Source of the DNA: Oikopleura dioica
Lineage: Eukaryota; Chordata; Appendicularia; Copelata; Oikopleuridae
Length of the DNA stretch: 64,000 nucleotides
Assembly (NCBI GenBank): GCA_907165135.1
Contig: OU015568.1
Coordinates: 7,138,501-7,202,500, forward strand
Direction: 5' to 3'
In this document: positions 11,701-23,054 of the stretch, piece after piece
How the letters are laid out: each line of letters starts with the position of its first letter
Numbering within the stretch: the stretch's first letter is position 1
Position numbers and translations under genes: made by a program
The notes under the pieces: model-generated
What the model saw: only the letters and a program-made list of their open reading frames with translations
Database searches by the model: none
What the model was told of the DNA's origin: nothing

Positions 11701-12702
11701 AAAAAGAATTCGGAAAGAATCTTTGGCGCAATTTCTCGTTTCTGCGCGCAGTTTTTGCCTCGCCGATTCCACAACAGAAAAGAACTTCAAAGATGCGCTT
11801 TTATCTCTTGCTGATTCCTTGAGAGAACAGTTTTCGAGAAATAGCAAGCAAAAGTTACGCTTCTTTCACCTCTTGGACAGATGCTTCCCGACGAAAAAGG
11901 CTCGTAATGGCCAGAGTTGACTTTACATACAACCTTCAGAAACTCTCTACAGCGTCATCTTCCATAATTTTTGAATAAATGGTAAATAGAGTGGTCTTCA
12001 AGGATTATTTTGGTCCAAGAATCATGGAATTTTAACGCTCCAGTCCCGAGAAATCATCATTTTAGTAATGCTCACCGACCCTTTTTGTGAACAAGGCTTT
12101 CAGGAGCGTCAACCAATCAGCGCGCAGCTGAAAACAGAAAAGCGCCACAAGCGTCGAGAGAGAAAAAAACAACTCCCGGAAGTTCATTTCTAGCGATTGG
12201 AAGATGCGTCAGTGAAAATTTTTGCAGATTTGGAATTCTGGTTCAAATTAATGTTAGTCTAGCATTTAAAAAATCAAAGATCTTGAAAGCTTCACCAAGA
12301 TCGAAAAAATCACACTTTGACACGTCATTTTTACGATAATGACTAATAATTATGAAAAGATTTTTGCACCTCTAGAATCGCCGTCCAAAGTTCTACTAGT
12401 TCATCAATTTGAAAATTGATCTGGACCCTTTTTTCGGGTACCTGAAAATTTGTGCGATATCCCTAGTCATAAACCCTTTTGCCAAAGCAATTTGCTTCAA
12501 GCTGAGTCTTTAGCTTTCTCTTTCTCTCTCTTTGGAAAGATTGGCTGCACAAGATTGAATGCTCTTCGTCGCGATTATCTTTATGATTCGTGTCTTGATC
12601 TGTACCAGATCTCAGACTGCTGCCAGCAAGCCCAGTCTCCCGCGCCCTCCTCATTGGAGCCTGCACTAGGCCTAATCCTCCAGGGATCCCTTCAAATCTC
12701 AC
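8734..12702 (-). CDS. Unidentified reading frame interrupted by the copy-1 hAT-like element
   Basis: On the minus strand a frame runs from about 12702 (MRFEGIPGGLGLVQAPMRRA) to FGKRVYD at the element edge. Without the element it would continue directly into RRPSIVYYAPTTTQVHGH and stop at 8734. The 8-bp duplication means excision would restore a single frame of about 100 codons. The protein is not recognised, and coding status rests only on the continuous frame, so it could be chance. With the element in place the frame meets a TAG at the element's first codon. Confidence 0.3.
9425..10820. repeat. Two-armed hairpin satellite inside copy 1
   Basis: About 8 diverged forward units (9425-9842) are followed by about 18 nearly identical reverse units (9843-10820), each roughly 50-55 bp. 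A unit core reads GGGGCT, then GACGGCCC, a GAA loop, GGGCCGTC and AGCCCC, so each folds into a GC-rich hairpin. Units are separated by an AT-rich TTAAATTTAAAAATCAAGG spacer. Units vary mainly by one-base indels in the G and A/T runs. The head-to-head arms could also pair with each other. Confidence 0.9.
11300..11850 (-). pseudogene. Captured coiled-coil gene fragment in copy 1, frameshifted
   Basis: Minus-strand frames contain heptad-rich peptides: [40 protein letters not shown] and, in the other copy, [20 protein letters not shown]. They lie in neighbouring frames, as expected for several small exons or a decayed gene. Copy 1 lacks one G of a GGGG run present in copy 2, which throws the last segment out of frame. 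It resembles host coding sequence picked up by the element. The donor gene was not identified in this window. Confidence 0.5.
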
Positions 12703-14068
12703 TTCTTGCTTTAATTAACAATACATACTGTACAAAGATACATTGGTATCTGCGGTCTTCTATCAATCAAAGTCATGTTCTGCCCTTGTTTCGTTCATAA
12801 ATAAGTGAGAAAGGAGCAAAGTTGAATGAGAAAATGAATAAATTAGCCCCAAAAAGATTGAAATAATCTTTAGACTTAAAAGTTCTGAGTAAAATCTGAG
12901 GAAGATTAGAGTAGTGAATAGAGCTCTAGATGATTATCCAATCCCTAAAGGAATATACTCGTTTTATTGCCCCTATTGTTGGGCTTATGAAAGAGTTTTT
13001 ACTGTACATTTTCAGTACCCTTTTAACAGATGTTTGTAGTATAGCCACGAGAGAATTAGATGAATTGTTAACGCGATACTGTGTCATAAAATGTATATGC
13101 TTTACAGAAGAATGAGAAAATGTGTTTAGAAGTCACAGGCTAATGCCCAAATTATTCTTAGTTGAGCGAGCTTCTACTGAAGACAAATGCATAAGTTATT
13201 AATAAATTGACCCGTTCTGTCATCTTAGCGCGCTCAAGATATAGCACTCTTGGTTTTGCTTTAGAAGCAGAATTCAAAGGAAAAGTGAAGACTATCAGAA
13301 CAAGCGTTTTTAGACACTTGCGCTGCGTTTGGATTATTATATAGTAGCTTGTTTATTTGCAAGTTTTTCTTTTGTAAGAAGGAGCAATGTACAGTCTTGG
13401 GGAGATAAAAAAACGCCTCTCTTGTAAATAGACAAAAATGGTGAAGTTTGTTACTATGAATTTTGCATTGTAGTTGAATATTTTGGTAACGATGGGAAAG
13501 ACTAGCTCAGTATTAATTACTTATTAGTTAGTCATCTAAATATATCTATCCACAGTTAAAGATCGATGGGATATGAATTAAACGCTATGTTTTCAGGTCA
13601 AAGTTTGTTATGTGAAAAAAATCTTGAGGAGGGCATTTGCACAGAAGTTTGTGATGTTGTTTTCAGTGGGTTGTTGAGAAAGGTCTGCGATTTTGAGTGT
13701 TGAAAGACTACTGTTGTTTGAAAACTATTAAATAATAATAAAAAACTTGAACTTGATAAACCATGCAACTAAATTTATCCTGATATCAATAAAAAAATAT
13801 GTCCCGGGAAACATATTCATTTTTGTGTCATTTTTGGTTATGGAATAAATTTTATTCATTCCAAATAATAAGTTAGGGCACCGTTCGAGTTTTTTTTCTT
13901 GTAAGAAGTGAGTTTGTTTGCACAAGATTCATTTGAAGAAGGATTGAAGCAGACGCGAGTTTGAAAGTTTGAAAAAATAGAGTGGTCGTTAAGACGTATA
14001 AAAAAGTTGAACAGAAGAATCTCGGTTCTGGGCACATTTTGTTTTAAATACAGAGCCTTGTAAATACT
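12703..14068. other. AT-rich intergenic, no gene supported
   Basis: Scattered short frames have no recognisable product and no splice structure. The right end would be the 3' region of the PNUTS gene. Confidence 0.45.
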
Positions 14069-17000
14069 TTAGCGGCGGTAGTCGCGAATGTAGGTCCGTG
14101 GAGGAGATCGCGATCGCCGAGGGCCTCCCCAGTTGTCTCGAGGAGGGGGGCTGTTTCGGTAGCCACGATGTCCACCGCCATGTTGCTGATGACGATTGTG
14201 ATGATTGTCATTGTACGGTCCTCCTCGGCGGTGATTATCGAAATCCCGGCGATCATCATACTGACGGTGGTTGCCATTGAAGCCGCCCTGGTTTCGGTGA
14301 TCGACAAAGCCAGACCGATGATCACCTCGACCGGGGGAACCACGACGATCTGGATACGGCTCGTAGCGATTGTTAGCAGGAGAGTGGCGACGAGGCGGAG
14401 TTGGCTCGTGTGGTCCTCGGCCGCCGAAACGGTTGGACTCGATCGGCGGAGAGGTTGAGTAGCGATTCTGGCTTGGGGGAGAGACTCGGGGCCTGAAGAG
14501 TTTTTTAGTTAATGGAAATATAAAAGTGAAATCAAGGAGGAGGGCAGAAGGTAAAAACTTACGGGTAGCTCTGATGATTGGAAGAATTAGCGGTGGAAAC
14601 TGCAGCACGAATCGTGTTGATGTCAAAGTTAAGATTGACGCTGGACAAATCCATGACTGGTTTATTCAAGTCCTCGAGATCGAGCTGTGGTTTGATATCT
14701 GGCTTCATCTCTTGCTCCTCGGTCAGCTGAGGGATGATCTTGACTTTGTCTCGAGAAGGCACTGGGGCGCGAATGTCCGGTTCACTTGGAGAGTCAGGAA
14801 TAGCGGAGGCGACGTACAATCGGGCCAGTTGCATTTTAGTACGTTCTTCAGCTTTGAGCTTTTCGTCGGAGTTCGCGGAGAAGCGGTCCATGTTTTTCAG
14901 CGCTTGATCGGGAATCAACGAGGAGATTTTTCGAGGAGAGCGCCATTGACGTTTGGGCTTTGTGTCGCCCTGGTTCACGCCGTGGAAGACATTCACAGGA
15001 GCATCCGAGTGGAGATGTTCTCCTTCCCGGAAAGCTTCGAGATTCAGTTGACGTTTGAATGCCTCGGAGTTCACATTGGCTAAATAAATTGTAAGCGAAA
15101 TGGTTTATTTACTTTTTCTTATCTAGGGTCATATTTTTGCATTCACACTTACCTCTTTCTTGTGGGTCAATTTCAATCTCTCGGACCATTTCGAGCGGTC
15201 GAGCTGATGCTTGATCGGTCCATCGGACAGTCTTTGCACCAGGCTTTCGCGGTCGTTTTTCCAGCACAGGTTCGGGGCTGCTACTCGTCTTGGGCACCGC
15301 GGCAGCTGTCTCCGAGGTTGTTGGGTTGTCACTCTTGCCAGGCATCGCGTTCATAATGTTGTTCAGGAGCGAGTTTTTCTTCTCTTCTTCTTCTCGACGG
15401 CGTTTCTTGGCTTCTTTGCGCTTCTTTTCGTCAATTTTTGCCTTTTTCTTTTCATCTTGCGCAGCATCAAACATGTTTCCAATCATGTTATCCACAACTA
15501 CAAACGCAACAATCAAAAACTACTCTGTATTTTAGCAGAAATCCTAACAACCCTCCAGTTAAAAGCGCTAATTATTTCAACAATTTTACTCACGTTTAAC
15601 TTGTCCTTTTTCTTTAGCTTCTTTTTCCTTCTTTTCTTTCTTGATCTTGGCTTTCTTTTCTTTGCGTGCCATTTCCTCGTTGATTATTTGGTTCCATAGT
15701 TCAAAGACTTCACTCGAAACGGCTGATAGAAGGTTCACTTTTTGCTCGAAGGTTATTTTGGGGACTGATGATAATTAAAAATGCGACTGATAGAGAATTT
15801 TATAGGGCTTTTTGGGGCAGAGATGACTCCTTGAAAGTGACATTCAAATGACATGAGCACAGTTCATGTCTCAACTGTCAGCTGACTTACTAGAGTCACA
15901 GTATGCCAGTAATGCCCCTGAGAGACCGCTTTCTTGAAGGAAGAATATTTCTACGCCTTTATTAGTATTGGGGCATTTATGTCTGCTTGATCGTTTCAAT
16001 TTGATTATGCAGCTAATGTCGATGAGTAAATAATTAAACGCTTTAAGGGGAGTTAAAACATTGACGGTTGATAAGATTTCCACTGCGATAAGGTCAGCAG
16101 TGACCCTGAATTTTTAGAGGAAAATTGATTTGCCTCAAGGATGAAATTTTCATTGTTATGCTTGAAGCAGTAGATATGTCGTTGAGGAAATGCTTACGTC
16201 AAATTATCAATTAAACAAATATATGCGCTCCGAACTGGGAAACAATTCTTCATCACGCCTTTATTTTCTGAGGCCTGTCTTATTCTCGCGAATCTCTTTA
16301 GCTGAATATTAATCTCTTGCAAGTAGCAATTCACACAAAAAAAGGATCAATGCAACTTTCCTTTCGGGATAGGAATAATCAACCGTGGAGGATTTTCTAG
16401 TTGTCGACCGAAGCTTGAATTTACAAAGACATCATCGTCAAATTCTTTAGTTTTTGATGGCAACTATGCTCGTTTGGCAATTTCTAGCAGCTCTGCTTCG
16501 ATCGACAATCAAGAAAATAGTAAAAAAAGGATCAAGGAGTACATGAAGGAGATTCCATTGTCCAACAAGATTCCAGTCTGGCGGGGATCAACTAAAATTC
16601 TAGTTTTTGGCAACATGCTAAGAGTCAAAGTGTCAAATGCGTAACAGTCATTTTCAACAGTGGAAAAGGGATGATAAGGTTCTGGAGCGCGAAGTGAACC
16701 GTTTCCTTTTATGACCTCGTCGTCATGCTTTCTGAGCGAGCGGATCATTTTGCCGGGCATCTTGCCCGTCTCGATGGGCTTTTTGAGGAGGGAGTGCGTC
16801 ACTGGCAGACTACGGTACGTTTTGACCATCTGCCGAATTCCAACAAAGTGTTTTTGTTCAATATAGCCGTTCAACCAACGAGCTAGCGTCGGCCAACCGC
16901 CTTTATTGAGAAACGCAGTCAAAATTTGGGCAGTCTTAGTCTCAGCGAGCACTAACAGATAACACAGTTGAATATCAAAGTCTTCGTTTTGCACAGCGTC

Positions 17001-17949
17001 CATCAGTCTGAATAAATTATTAATTCATTGGGTCAAATTTGGGTTCCAAAGAAGGGAGAGATGTTGGGTTCTGGGGTTGTTTTCATTAGATTTGTCAATT
17101 ACTATCATCGTTTTGAAATTGATGAGCGTAAAATTCGAGCACTAGAAACTGATCTATTGATTTCTACTGAATTGGCGAAAGTTTTCCTAAAAATTAAGGC
17201 CTTTATTTATGTATAAGGTTTACTAAAAGTACAGGACTTCTTAAATTTACAAGGGGGTCGACCTTAGCATGGATTTTGAAATGATAACTTTCGGAAAACC
17301 TCTAATTCGTTTAACAGATAAAGACGATGCGAAAGTCGAATAAATAATTTACAAATGCATCTCTTTGTGCCCCGGCTAAGATACAGGGCGGCGACGAGGT
17401 ACAGTCACGTGCCAGGGGCGCTTAGCTCGTCGGGAAATCTGCCAACTGTATTCACCTTGTACTGTAACAATTTGAAAGGAATATTGAAAACACAAGGTCT
17501 AAAAGTCATCTGTCTTTTTACTCCTGCTGGGCATAAATTAACAAGTTCCTGCCGAAGTAAATACAGTAACAAGCGCTCAAAAACAACCATCTTTTCAGTT
17601 TTTCTCTGGGAAAGAAAGCAAATGCTACCACACCAACGAATAGCAGGATCAGCTCACGAGGAAGTGTGGTGTTTTTCAAATGCGGTGTAGTACATTTTTA
17701 CCAGACTCGCGGCGCAGTTGTCTATTTTTTCCACTTTTCGGTCGATAATTTTGCTCTTTTCTGTTCAATTTCAAAATGGGGAGGGATTGACTGTAAGGGG
17801 ACTGTATGTTTTATTTTGTAAAAAGTAGTGACTGTAATATTCAGCGTTCTGTACCTTATCAGCTCTTCAACAGCAGAATCAGGATTCTTTAGGCCGCCTT
17901 GTTGGTCCAAAATCGGGTCCAAATCGTCGAAAACTTTCGAAACACTCAT
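14069..17949 (-). CDS. PPP1R10: PNUTS-like protein phosphatase 1 regulatory subunit 10
   Basis: The start at 17949 gives MSVSKVFDDLDPILDQQG, then a TFIIS N-terminal (LW) domain over the second exon (CYLLVLAETKTAQILTAFLN, GGWPTLARWLNGYIEQ). Lysine-rich exons follow, then the PP1-docking motif KTVRW (an RVxF variant) with EIEIDPQERANVNSEAFKRQ, closely matching the PNUTS region after its TVTW motif. The C-terminus is RGG/RS-rich (GGHRGYRNSPPPRDNWGG) and stops at 14069. The C-terminal CCCH zinc finger of vertebrate PNUTS is not seen. PNUTS targets PP1 to the nucleus and transcription termination. Intron 1 (17854-17008) is GT-AG and unusually long here; intron 2 (16705-15765, 941 nt) keeps the frame only as GA-AG. 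Confidence 0.85.
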
Positions 17950-19119
17950 CACGTGTTCGGTCTCTCTGTTCACTTGTAATGTGCACTATAAAATTCGAGC
18001 TAGAAAACGCGGGGAAAAAAACGATATCTCTGGTTTTGAAGCTTTTCTTCTTTTCAGCTATAAGGGAAAATCACTTACCACTGTCATAGCATATCCCAGT
18101 GACTTTGGAAGGGTCGGTTTTGCTTTATCAGGTTTCTTGCTGTCGGAAATTCGTAGAAATTCGCGTTTTGTGTCGACTCGAAAAGGAGAAATCGAGATCT
18201 GAGCTGAGTTGGAGCTTGAGTTGGCGAGGCGGAGGGACGCGTGGGCGGAATGGTCGTGGGCGCTCTATTTAGAAAGTGACGAGTTTGCAAATTTGGTTCG
18301 ATCGCGAGTGGGAAAACAGGACCAATCTAGAAAAATATCGATGGAAGTTCGGTTTCTCACGTGATTCTAGCGTTAATTCTTTCAAATTTCTGGATTTATT
18401 TTTTTCAATTTTTCCCCTAAAAAATGCTTATTTTCATTAAAATGCGATATGTTTAGCATGAATACTGTCTTTGTCTTCCTACAGTTACGCTTCTGGTGTA
18501 ATTTTATTGCTTTTTGAGCGAAATTCAAGAATTTATTTCCATTAATTTGCTTCAAAATAGATTTTTTGACTAGAAATTATTGAAAAATCGGCTCTTATCT
18601 TCGAAATTTACTAAATAATGCCTTGATTAACGTTGCAAAATCCTACCGGAGTAGTTCGTTTCTAGTGGCCTGATCCATACTTCAATTGAACCTTCCGGAT
18701 CCGGGATTTACCCTCGAATTCAAGTCAATCAACAGCGATTTTTATCTAAGTCCGTCTATCGTCCTTATCTGCCCTTGAAATGCTCATTTTCATGCTTCAT
18801 GCAAACAAGAAAAACAGCTGAATCGATGATCATGAAAATAGGTTCATCGGTGGTATAATTTTATTGGCGATCGATAAGGAAACTTTATTTGAAGTAGATC
18901 TGGTTCACAACTTTACAGTATGTACATCAGAGCATCGAAAATATTGGCAATAATAATTCAGGCAGTTAATTGTTGTGAAAATTCAAAGTATGTAAAAGTG
19001 AGGAAAGTGACGTTTATTTCGATGTTGCGTTAGATAATTGGCGGCCACGCTGGCAGGATGTGGGATTTCTGAAGGAGAGTTATTTAAAACCAATGATTTT
19101 TAATGAAAACCTTACGTTT
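17950..19119. other. Intergenic, no gene supported
   Basis: 1.17 kb between the PNUTS start and the stop of the next upstream gene. A Pro/Thr/Ser-rich frame at 18084-18290 on the minus strand has no other support. The length suggests PNUTS may have its own promoter rather than belonging to the preceding operon-like run. Confidence 0.4.
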
Positions 19120-20582
19120 TTAGAGCTTGAATTCTGGTGCGTTGGGATTGAGGTCTGTCTCAATCGAGTTGTTCGTCAGTCTGGAAGCGGTTCTTTCTTC
19201 TTTCGTTTCAGGAGTTACAGTCAGTGATGCGGAAGTCTCAAGATTGCTTGCTGGTAAAGTCTCTATTCCACTTTCTGGGGCATTTGAAGCGTTTTCGCTC
19301 ATACCCTGGTCGGTGGCTAAAGCGTTCCACTGACATGTTATCGGATCTGGCTCAGAGTCCTTTTCAGAGCTCTTGGCTCCAAGTTGATTGTATAAGTTGA
19401 AGGCAGTCGAAGGATCGACATATGAAGGAAGCATTGGCGTTGAAGCAAAATTTGTGAAGCTACCGAAAGTGCCAAAAAGAGGGTTCATCTGTTGGCCAAA
19501 CATTGGCACTGCTGATGCTATTGGCTGAAGAAACGATGGAGGAGTAAATGTTGATGGCGCTGTATCCTCTTCATCTTTCTCTGTTGCGTCTACTGATAAA
19601 CCGGGAGGGGTTCGCTTTGAAACTTCCTTCAGAAACTTGGGAGTGCTTGGAAGAGAGCCACGGTTGTAGAAGGGCTTGCTGAGTCCAGGAGGAGCCTTGA
19701 GCGTTGAGCGAGATGGAGTCGTAGTCTTCTCGATGATTATCTTTCTGATGATATCTTCTGGATTCGTAGAGGGTGTGTTTTCATCCGGTTCTTCTTCACT
19801 GTGGTTCTCCAATGAGCTATTTTCAAAACCAGGTGGCAAGGATGGAGTCTTGCGGGTCAAGCTGACCGTCAGCTTTTCATTTGTGTCGATGGATCGAAGA
19901 GGGGATCGAGTAATTTCATCTTTCGTATCGCAAGTAGAGGATTCATCAACCGATACCTGCTCTTCTTCGTTGATTTTCTTGGCGAACCCAGGAGGAGCTT
20001 TTCTATTACGCTTTCTTGAAGGCATCAAGTTTTCTCGTTTCCCTTTTCTCGTACCATATAAACATTCTCCATCTCCTCTGAATCTTCCGTAGTCCAAAGG
20101 TCTTTCATAGCGCTTGTTCTTTCGAAAAACCCAAGAGTAGGAGAACATTCCTCTGCCACAAATGTTCTTCCATCAGGCGCCAGGATTTCTTCGCAGTAAT
20201 TCGCCCAATTCTCGCCAAATAGATCCTCCATTTTTTCAGCCTCAGCGTCGCAGGTCTCTGTCGCCTCGGCGTAAGATCTCTTCATTGCTCTCTTTGCCTT
20301 CTCAAGTGAGCAAATCATTTTGTGTCGCTTTTTCGCCCGGTTTCTATTTTCTCGCTGAAGTCTTTTGAATTGATCGCGCAATTTTTGTCTGGCAGCTTTG
20401 TACGCTTCAAGAATCTTCAGCGAGTTCTCGTCGTGGTCTTTTATCAGCTCTTTTTTCAGACGCTGCTTATCTGAATAATCATTAACTCAACCATTTCTCA
20501 ACCATTTTTTACCGAAATCAAGATTTTTGAGAATCGACTTGAAATTATTGACCTCCCCAAAGCTCGAACTTCTCACAGTCAT
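19120..20582 (-). CDS. Coiled-coil protein with PPG-phi repeats and C-terminal PAM2-like motif
   Basis: Starts MTVRSSSFGEVNNFKSILKN at 20582. After a GT-AG intron comes a basic helical region (KAARQKLRDQFKRLQRENRN) and an acidic stretch (EKMEDLFGENWANYCEEI). A frame change near 20050-20130 implies an intron. Then come four PPGF/PPGL motifs (KAPPGFAKK, SLPPGFENS, KAPPGLSKP, RTPPGLSVD), a Phe/Met-rich low-complexity part (MFGQQMNPLFGTFGSF) and the terminus TDLNPNAPEFKL. PPG-phi motifs are GYF-domain ligands, and LNPNAPEF matches the PAM2 motif that binds the MLLE domain of poly(A)-binding protein. A role in mRNA regulation is inferred; no family is recognised. The start is 134 bp from the DRC3 stop on the same strand. 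Confidence 0.6.
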
Positions 20583-20715
20583 TATCTAGCTCTAGAAACA
20601 TGTGGTTAAGACAACAGGTAAATTATAAAAATAAAATATATTCCGAAGGAGTCGTAAGAAAAAATATAATATGCAGGTTTTTTCAAGGGTTGAATTTTCG
20701 GAAGACAGACGGTTT

Positions 20716-22968
20716 TCAGTCTTCCAAATTGAATAGTTCCTCTCTGAAGTGGTCCAGCAAGTTCGCAATCTCTTTGTAACGGCAGCGAGATCTGGTCAGC
20801 TCGGTGTCTTGGATCCATTTCATAAACTAAAAAAACGGTTCTCTTCTATGTCTTCAATGGATGGAAGTTGAATCCTTAATCTTGAGCCAGTACTTACAGA
20901 TTCACGTTTAGCATTAACTTGCGCGTTGAGCGTATCTTCTGAGGTATCAATCGCGAGCATGTGAGCATCATGAGAGGAGGCAAGAGCATTTGTTACTGTC
21001 TCTTTGTCAACGAATCGCATTCGAACTTCTTCGGAGAACTAAAGATGCATTTAACAACTGGGCCAGGAAAAGAAAACTTACATCGTCAGGAACATCGTTT
21101 TTGATAAACCGCTCGAGCTGAACTTGTGAGTCTTCCTGCATTCGCTCGTTGTGCAGCGCCTGGATCTCTCTGATCTTGGTGTACTGGCCGGATGTGTACT
21201 CCAAAAAACTGGCGCACATGTCGCTGAAATATCGCTCGAACTCTTTGATGGTTTCGTCTATTTTTTCGTTGAGTGTCACTTCGATCTCCATCAATTCCCA
21301 GTCCAGCTCGTCGATCTTTTTCGACAGGTCGTCTCAGGGTGGCTATTTTGGACAAAATTTCGGGGTCTGGCCATCCAATTTCCATCCAATAAATTTTGAG
21401 TGGAAGCTATCCATCCAAAATCCAATCCAATCCAATTTTACCCAATTTCCCAATAATCCCCAATTCCAATTGGATCTAATTGGGTTTCCAATTTTTCCAA
21501 GGCTTCTAGTACTTTGAAAAGAAAGATAACAGTAAGTTTTTATCCGAAAGGAGGATCAACAGAGCCAAAACAATGATTTTTTATCTGAGAATGTTCATTT
21601 TTATCATGAAAATGACCCTACTTTGCATAGTTTAGAGATATATTTTTTATTGGATCCGATTCCCCCAATTTCACCCAATTGCCCAATTTTCCCCAACCAA
21701 ATCCGGTACCCTGGCCATCCAAATTCCATCCAAACCTTATTGGATTGGATCCAATCCAATTCCAACTAACCCCCAAATCCAAAATAGCCACCCTGGGTCG
21801 TCTGATGTTGCATTAGCCTCCTGAATACGAGTTAAAACGATATAAGAGGGGGGAAAACCTGAAGTGCAAGGAATTCGTCGACAAGAAGTGTAGCCTTTTT
21901 GTTAGCATTATCGATGGCGGCCTTTCTCGATTCCAACAAGTCGTCGATTTCCGCAGTTCTGGTCTTGAGCCTGACGAGTCCCTCTTGAACGATCGTGTCG
22001 CAGACTTTGTTGATTGATTCTTTGAAATTTTCGACGACCTCCATGATTTCTGGAATCTGATTGATGATGTTTCCGTCCACGTCTTCTTCGTACATTTGGT
22101 CGAAGAGCTGCGGCACGTGATTGACGAACGCATTGACTCTGTCTTGAATCTCTTTCGCTTCTTGCTCCGCTTTTTCGCGCATTTTTATTTCTTTGATTTC
22201 GTTGTCTTTCGTCTCCAGAACCTTGATTTCGTATTTTTCGAGGCCCTTTTCTCTGAGAGCGTCGTCGACCATCTTGAAGTCGAGGAAGGAAATGTTGCTC
22301 AAAATCGCCAGTGACATTAGCGGGTAGTTTTCTTCGTCTTGTTCGATAGGATTGCCCCACAATGCCAAGGATCGGAGCGCAGGGAAACGAATAGGCCTAG
22401 AACGTTTGGTGATTTAACAAACGGATTAGAGCGTACCTGAGATAAAATACATCATTAATAACCGTGAGGTTGTTATTTGAAAGAGAAAGAGTCTGGAGCT
22501 CCGTGAGCCCGTCCAAGTTTTCAATTCGCTCAATTTGATTATTTGCGAGGGACAAGTCGACGATTTTCGTATTGTGCTCGAGTCCCTCGATCTTGCTGAT
22601 TTTGTTGAAAGACAGATCCAACCAAACGAGGTTCACTAATTTTTCCAACCCTTGAATTCGCTAATTGATGGCGTTAGTTTGGCGTTAGATTGATGAAATT
22701 ACCTCTATCTTATTATTGTCTATCTGCAGCTTCGTTAGACTGGTAAATTGCCATAGATTCTCGATTCTGATGATATTTTGGAAGTCGAGACGGAGGACTT
22801 TGACTGAAGCGAAGGGGATCCCCTCTTCTTCGGCAATTTTGCCAGCCTCGCCGCGCGGCCCCTAAATTTTCAGTGAGTCTCTCGATTTTCCTGAAAAGAG
22901 CTTACCTGATCATGTACTGCTCGCTTGAGCATGGAATGACAGATCACATCGGGCTCGACCTGCGACAT
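20716..22968 (-). CDS. DRC3: Dynein regulatory complex subunit 3 (LRRC48), interrupted by a MITE
   Basis: The N-terminus MSQVEPDVICHSMLKRAVHD is followed by the conserved RLDFQNIIRIENLWQFTSLT and leucine-rich repeats (NLVWLDLSFNKISKIEGL, IENLDGLTELQTLSLSNN). A capping segment (LRSLALWGNPIEQDEENYPL) and a long coiled coil complete the family layout. DRC3 is part of the nexin-dynein regulatory complex of motile cilia. An exon beginning EANATSDD is split after that peptide by the element at 21335-21795; removing it and one target duplication gives SDDLSKKIDELDWELMEIEV. As sequenced, the frame enters the element and reaches a stop. The start is 87 bp below the AATF stop on the same strand. Confidence 0.85.
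21335..21795. mobile_element. hAT-like MITE (461 bp) in a DRC3 exon
   Basis: An 18-bp terminal inverted repeat CAGGGTGGCTATTTTGGA is flanked by the 8-bp duplication GGTCGTCT (21327-21334 and 21796-21803). CAGGG ends with 8-bp duplications are typical of hAT. The interior is CCAAT/ATTGG-rich low-complexity sequence with no frame. The family differs from the 3.5-kb elements. Confidence 0.85.
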
Positions 22969-23054
22969 ATTTGAAGCGCTGAAAAAAACTAACTGAGCAA
23001 CTTTTCAAATTTCGACCATTTCTTGTCAACAGTTCTAGAAACGATGAAACAGAA

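Larger units (their letters stand above)
8814..12465. mobile_element. hAT-like non-autonomous element, copy 1 (3652 bp)
   Basis: The ends are inverted repeats of about 45 bp beginning TAGGGATATCGCACAAATTT. An 8-bp direct duplication GTCATAAA flanks the element (8806-8813 and 12466-12473). Eight-base duplications and a TAGGG terminus fit the hAT superfamily. The interior has a minus-strand open frame reaching the left end, a two-armed hairpin satellite (9425-10820), a CAGCTC-rich patch (about 11090-11240) and a decayed coiled-coil fragment. No transposase-like frame was found, so it depends on one elsewhere. A near-identical copy is at 51136-54792. Confidence 0.85.

Noticed and set aside
14168-15535. 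Plus-strand open frames opposite PNUTS
   Set aside because: Antisense of the RGG-rich and Lys/Arg-rich coding exons; no independent splice or domain support.
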